DNA of 5,936 nt from JAAFIP01 sp043747295. Lineage in GTDB: Bacteria; Pseudomonadota; Gammaproteobacteria; Burkholderiales; Burkholderiaceae_C. Shown here in pieces: positions 3,492 to 5,936 of the stretch (position 1 is its first letter; the number at the start of each line of letters is the position of its first letter). The stretch is taken from assembly GCA_043747295.1 (NCBI GenBank), contig JAYTPK010000113.1, positions 1 through 5,936 on the forward strand, written 5' to 3'. A model generated the notes under the pieces. The model searched no databases. It had not been told where the DNA came from and saw only the letters and a program-made list of their open reading frames with translations. The translations under genes were made by a program, and so were the position numbers.

Positions 3492-4283
3492 CTAATTGCC
3501 CGCTTTGAATTTTGCAATATCGGCAGCCAGGGCTTGAGCGATCGCTTCGGGGTAGCTGATCAGCTTATCTTGCACCATCTGGGTTAGCGAGGCCTCTACA
3601 TTGGCACCGGGAGCGTAGGCCCAGCCTTTGTCTATGCCCGCTGGCGCGCCTGTTTTGGGGTCGATAGCGTCCCAGCCTTCGGGTGGCGCTGTGGCATCGC
3701 CCGTAGTAGGCCCACGCACAGCTTTAATGCGGCATTGGCAACCCCAGCCGTTGGGCGGGAAGTGGGTGCTCCAAAACGGGTGGTCTTTTGGAAGGGTCAG
3801 CTTGGAGTCACCCCAGGCCTGGTGCAATGGGCGGGGCGAAAGTACGCTGTCGCTGTGGATGTACTGCCAAAACGGACGCACGCGCGCCAGATCTGGGTCG
3901 TTGAGCTGTGCCCAGCGGCCTGCGGCGTAGCTGGTGGCGATGTTGGTTTGGTAGATCACGCGCGTTCGCCAGGCTTCGCCTGCTTTGGTGCCCTGGCCGG
4001 TCCAGCCCGCCCAGCCGGACTTGCGCACTGCCTCTGCAAAGTCTTTGCGAAACTGGCCTATGGAGCCACCAGTGACAGCTTTATCAACGGCGGTGCGCAG
4101 GTCGCTAAGCAGGTCGGCTTTTTGGGCACCGGCCACGTAAAACGCTTTGTCGTTGGCCCGAGTTTGAATATCGTCCCAGCGCTCAGTTGGCAGATTTAGC
4201 TTGTCGCGAAAAAAGTCGATTTGCGCCTGGAACTGTTGGCGCAGGGCGTCCAGCTCTAGCGTGAGCGCATCGTCTTTAGCCAT
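3492..4283 (-). CDS. Mu gpF-like minor head protein (head morphogenesis)
   Basis: A 263-aa protein of the Mu F-like/SPP1 gp7-type head morphogenesis family (PF04233). These proteins are packaged in few copies in the procapsid and help portal and head assembly or DNA ejection. The N-terminal 110 residues are helical and charged. The family core is TRVIYQTNIATSYAAGRWAQ (107-126), FWQYIHSDS (138-146), RPLHQAWGD (151-159) and HPFWSTHFPPNGWGCQCR (168-185), where conserved His and the Cys pair could bind a metal. The C-terminal part ends in an Ala-rich helix. Phage Mu gpF is, from memory, more than 400 aa, so this member lacks an extended C-terminal region, though the stop is followed in 4 nt by gpG and shows no decay. 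Start ATG 4283 overlaps the portal stop as TAATG, with AGGA 6 nt upstream. Confidence 0.9.
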   Translation of the reverse strand: MAKDDALTLELDALRQQFQAQIDFFRDKLNLPTERWDDIQTRANDKAFYVAGAQKADLLSDLRTAVDKAVTGGSIGQFRKDFAEAVRKSGWAGWTGQGTKAGEAWRTRVIYQTNIATSYAAGRWAQLNDPDLARVRPFWQYIHSDSVLSPRPLHQAWGDSKLTLPKDHPFWSTHFPPNGWGCQCRIKAVRGPTTGDATAPPEGWDAIDPKTGAPAGIDKGWAYAPGANVEASLTQMVQDKLISYPEAIAQALAADIAKFKAGN

Positions 4284-5854
4284 TAGATATCCTGCGCCGT
4301 CTCGCTGGCCACTGCATCCATGCCTATCAGTTCAGCGGCAGCAAAGGCCAGTGCCATCACCTCCTGCAGCTTGTCGGTAGGCAGGTTGCCATAGGCGTTG
4401 ACTAGCTGGTCGCGTAGCGCCTGTGGCGTGGGAGCAGCTTGCACCATTGCGGCAATGCTGACCATGTAATCTGCCAGCACCAGGTCGCCCGCTTTAGCCA
4501 TCGTGGCCGCGATAGGGTCGGTAGGCAAGGCTGGCTTAGCAGCATCGCCTTCGGCAAAGCTGGCGGGTTGACCTTTGACCCCCGGTGTCTGTGCGTTGGC
4601 AGGCACAGCAGGCGGTGGTACTGGTATTGCTGGCAGTGCTGCAGGCGGGGCCTCATCCCAGCCGTCGCCATAGCGTTCGCGAACATATTCAAGAGTAGGC
4701 TTAAAGCCGAGCGAAGCAATATTCACGTCGGTTTCGCTGGCGGCCAGCAGGTCTTCGGCCTTGTCAATATCGCGGCTCACGCGGCAGGGCGATAGGCCGT
4801 TGTAAAGGCAAATCCAAGCGATTAGCGTGCTGTTTTGCGTGTCTGACAGCAGGTCAGAGTCAGCTTGCACCAAGTCTAAACGCACGTCTTCCCGCTCGTT
4901 GGCTGACGCGGCAGTCGCGCCTGTGGCTTTGCCTGGCTCTTGGCTAAGTAAGACCTCTTGAATCCAGCCATCCATGTAAGCGCAGAGGTTTTGCTGCGTG
5001 GTGATGGAGCCGGTGAGCTTGCTCTCAAGCAGCTCAATTTGCACGCCTTCAGGCGTCATTAGCACGCCGTCATTACTCATGGCTTTGAGTGCATCAAACA
5101 ACGTGCCTTTCTCTTTAGCTGCGGCACCATTGGGGTGTTTACCCCAAGGCGTGGGGGAACCAAAGCGATCGTTCAGCTTGCTCCACGACAGGATGGACTT
5201 GTCTTTAAAGAATTTAGCCCAATAGAGTTGCAAACCCAAACCGTTGCCGTAAGGGTTGTCATCTTCTGGGTTGACCCGGTGCACGATGAACTTGTGGACC
5301 GGCAGCGGCTCGCCAGTCAGCATGTTTTGCGCGGTTAAAAGGCGCAGCTCCGGGGCTGCATTGGGGTCAGTTTGCACATAAACAAAGCGGCGCTGCGCGC
5401 GCTTGACAATACGCAGCGGCACGATCAATCCTTCGCGCTCGCCCCAAATGATCTCACTGGGTACAAAGCCCAAAATCAAAGCGTCCAGCATGTCGCTGCA
5501 AATCTGGTCGTAAGGCAGTTGCTTGAGGATGCCCTGCACGATGTCGGCATCTCGGCGGCCTTGCTCACCATCCTCAATCGGGTCTACCTTCCACGGGCGG
5601 CTTATCAGAGCCAATTTGCGCTTTTGCAGGCAACTAAAAATCTTGCCGTCACGCTTGAGGTCGCGGTACAGCTGCCACGGGTTGCCATTGCTGCCGCGCT
5701 CCAGCAGCAGTGGGTCGTTAGTGCGAATGAGGCCCTGAAAAAGGTTTTCAAACGGGTCGCGCAGACGATTGGCGACCTCGGTGTTGAGCTCAGGGCCGGA
5801 TGCGGCGGGAGCAGCTGCAGCTGCTTTGGCGAGTGAGATTTTAGAAGTGGCCAT
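4283..5854 (-). CDS. Mu gp29-like portal protein (DUF935)
   Basis: A 523-aa portal protein of the DUF935 family (PF06074), close to Mu gp29 in length. Portals form the dodecameric ring at one head vertex, the entry and exit gate for DNA and docking site for terminase and neck. The N-terminus has an Ala-rich tail (10-19). The family core then includes NPWQLYRDLKRDGKIFSCLQ (58-77) with KRKLALISRPWKV after it, DALILGFVPSEIIW (124-137), VHKFIVHRVNPEDDNPYGNG (186-205), LNDRFGSPTPWGKHP (227-241) and LLSQEPGKATGATAASANER (302-321), the last typical of the group. Residues 402-440 are Pro/Ala rich and look like a disordered linker before a helical C-terminal part. Start ATG 5854 overlaps the terminase stop by one base (TAATG) and has AAGGA 8 nt upstream. 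The gene is intact. Confidence 0.93.
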   Translation of the reverse strand: MATSKISLAKAAAAAPAASGPELNTEVANRLRDPFENLFQGLIRTNDPLLLERGSNGNPWQLYRDLKRDGKIFSCLQKRKLALISRPWKVDPIEDGEQGRRDADIVQGILKQLPYDQICSDMLDALILGFVPSEIIWGEREGLIVPLRIVKRAQRRFVYVQTDPNAAPELRLLTAQNMLTGEPLPVHKFIVHRVNPEDDNPYGNGLGLQLYWAKFFKDKSILSWSKLNDRFGSPTPWGKHPNGAAAKEKGTLFDALKAMSNDGVLMTPEGVQIELLESKLTGSITTQQNLCAYMDGWIQEVLLSQEPGKATGATAASANEREDVRLDLVQADSDLLSDTQNSTLIAWICLYNGLSPCRVSRDIDKAEDLLAASETDVNIASLGFKPTLEYVRERYGDGWDEAPPAALPAIPVPPPAVPANAQTPGVKGQPASFAEGDAAKPALPTDPIAATMAKAGDLVLADYMVSIAAMVQAAPTPQALRDQLVNAYGNLPTDKLQEVMALAFAAAELIGMDAVASETAQDI

Positions 5855-5936
5855 TACATGAATCCTTGGGCATCATTGCCGCGTGGTTGCCCGCTGGAGC
5901 GGAACTCAATCGGTGCGCGGGGGCTGCTGGCGGCTT
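5854..5936 (-). CDS. C-terminal end of a Mu gp28-like terminase large subunit (partial)
   Basis: Only the last 26 codons and TAA are inside the window. In the frame that ends in TAATG before the portal gene the peptide reads APIEFRSSGQPRGNDAQGFM, like the tails of Mu-type terminase large subunits as I recall them. The other two minus frames are less suitable: one stops within ten codons, the other runs through the portal start in the wrong frame. The large terminase supplies the ATPase and nuclease that package phage DNA through the portal. Assignment rests mostly on its place directly upstream of the portal, the Mu gp28-gp29 order, because no catalytic motif is in view. Confidence 0.65.
   Translation of the reverse strand, partial: AASSPRAPIEFRSSGQPRGNDAQGFM

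Noticed and set aside
3735..4199. Plus-strand frame of 154 codons opposite the gpF-like gene
   Set aside because: It is antisense to a well-supported phage gene, has no recognisable domain or ribosome site, and is typical of high-GC antisense frames. The same applies to the plus-strand frames opposite the portal gene (4439-5836).

Overview
The window looks like an accessory region of a Betaproteobacterium, most likely Burkholderiales and plausibly Comamonadaceae. This rests on a moderately high-GC coding style, a YciH/SUI1 protein whose N-terminal Cys motif looks like those I recall from that group, and an intergenic repeat with an AAGCAGCTATTGAATTT core that resembles short repeats I remember from Comamonadaceae genomes. 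The taxonomy is inference.

Left part (1-2511), mostly + strand. The window opens in the last 96 codons of a probable SMC/RecF-type P-loop ATPase, followed by an intact yciH (314-691). Downstream is a mosaic of three copies (A 647-818, B 1085-1255, C 2126-2230) of one block. The block is the junction between the 3' end of yciH and the 3' end of a convergent HTH regulator gene. Copy A carries the intact yciH plus a stub of the regulator's 3' end. Copy B carries stubs of both. Copy C carries the intact regulator (2194-2511, minus strand). Between A and B lies a decayed Bro-N antirepressor fragment. Between B and C lies a complete HigB/HigA-type toxin-antitoxin pair (1376-1732 and 1764-2099) with its own promoter, a likely operator, and a 27-nt hairpin on each side. 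The simplest reading is an ancestral yciH-regulator convergent pair into which two modules were inserted with duplication of the junction.

Middle (2512-2741). There is no gene here. It holds a GTACGT/ACGTAC palindrome just upstream of the regulator start, a short direct repeat and small hairpins.

Right part (2742-5936), minus strand. This is one block of a Mu-like prophage virion operon, transcribed right to left: terminase large-subunit tail, DUF935/gp29 portal, gpF-like minor head protein, gpG-like virion morphogenesis protein, then a 63-aa DUF6900-type protein. Genes are joined by TAATG overlaps or a 4-nt gap, as in a translationally coupled operon. The protease/scaffold and major head genes that follow gpG in phage Mu are not seen. 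The prophage therefore seems cut short or rearranged at this side, next to the toxin-antitoxin mosaic.

I found no tRNA, rRNA, CRISPR array or complete insertion sequence. The most notable signal is the threefold repeated gene-junction block that separates exchangeable modules.
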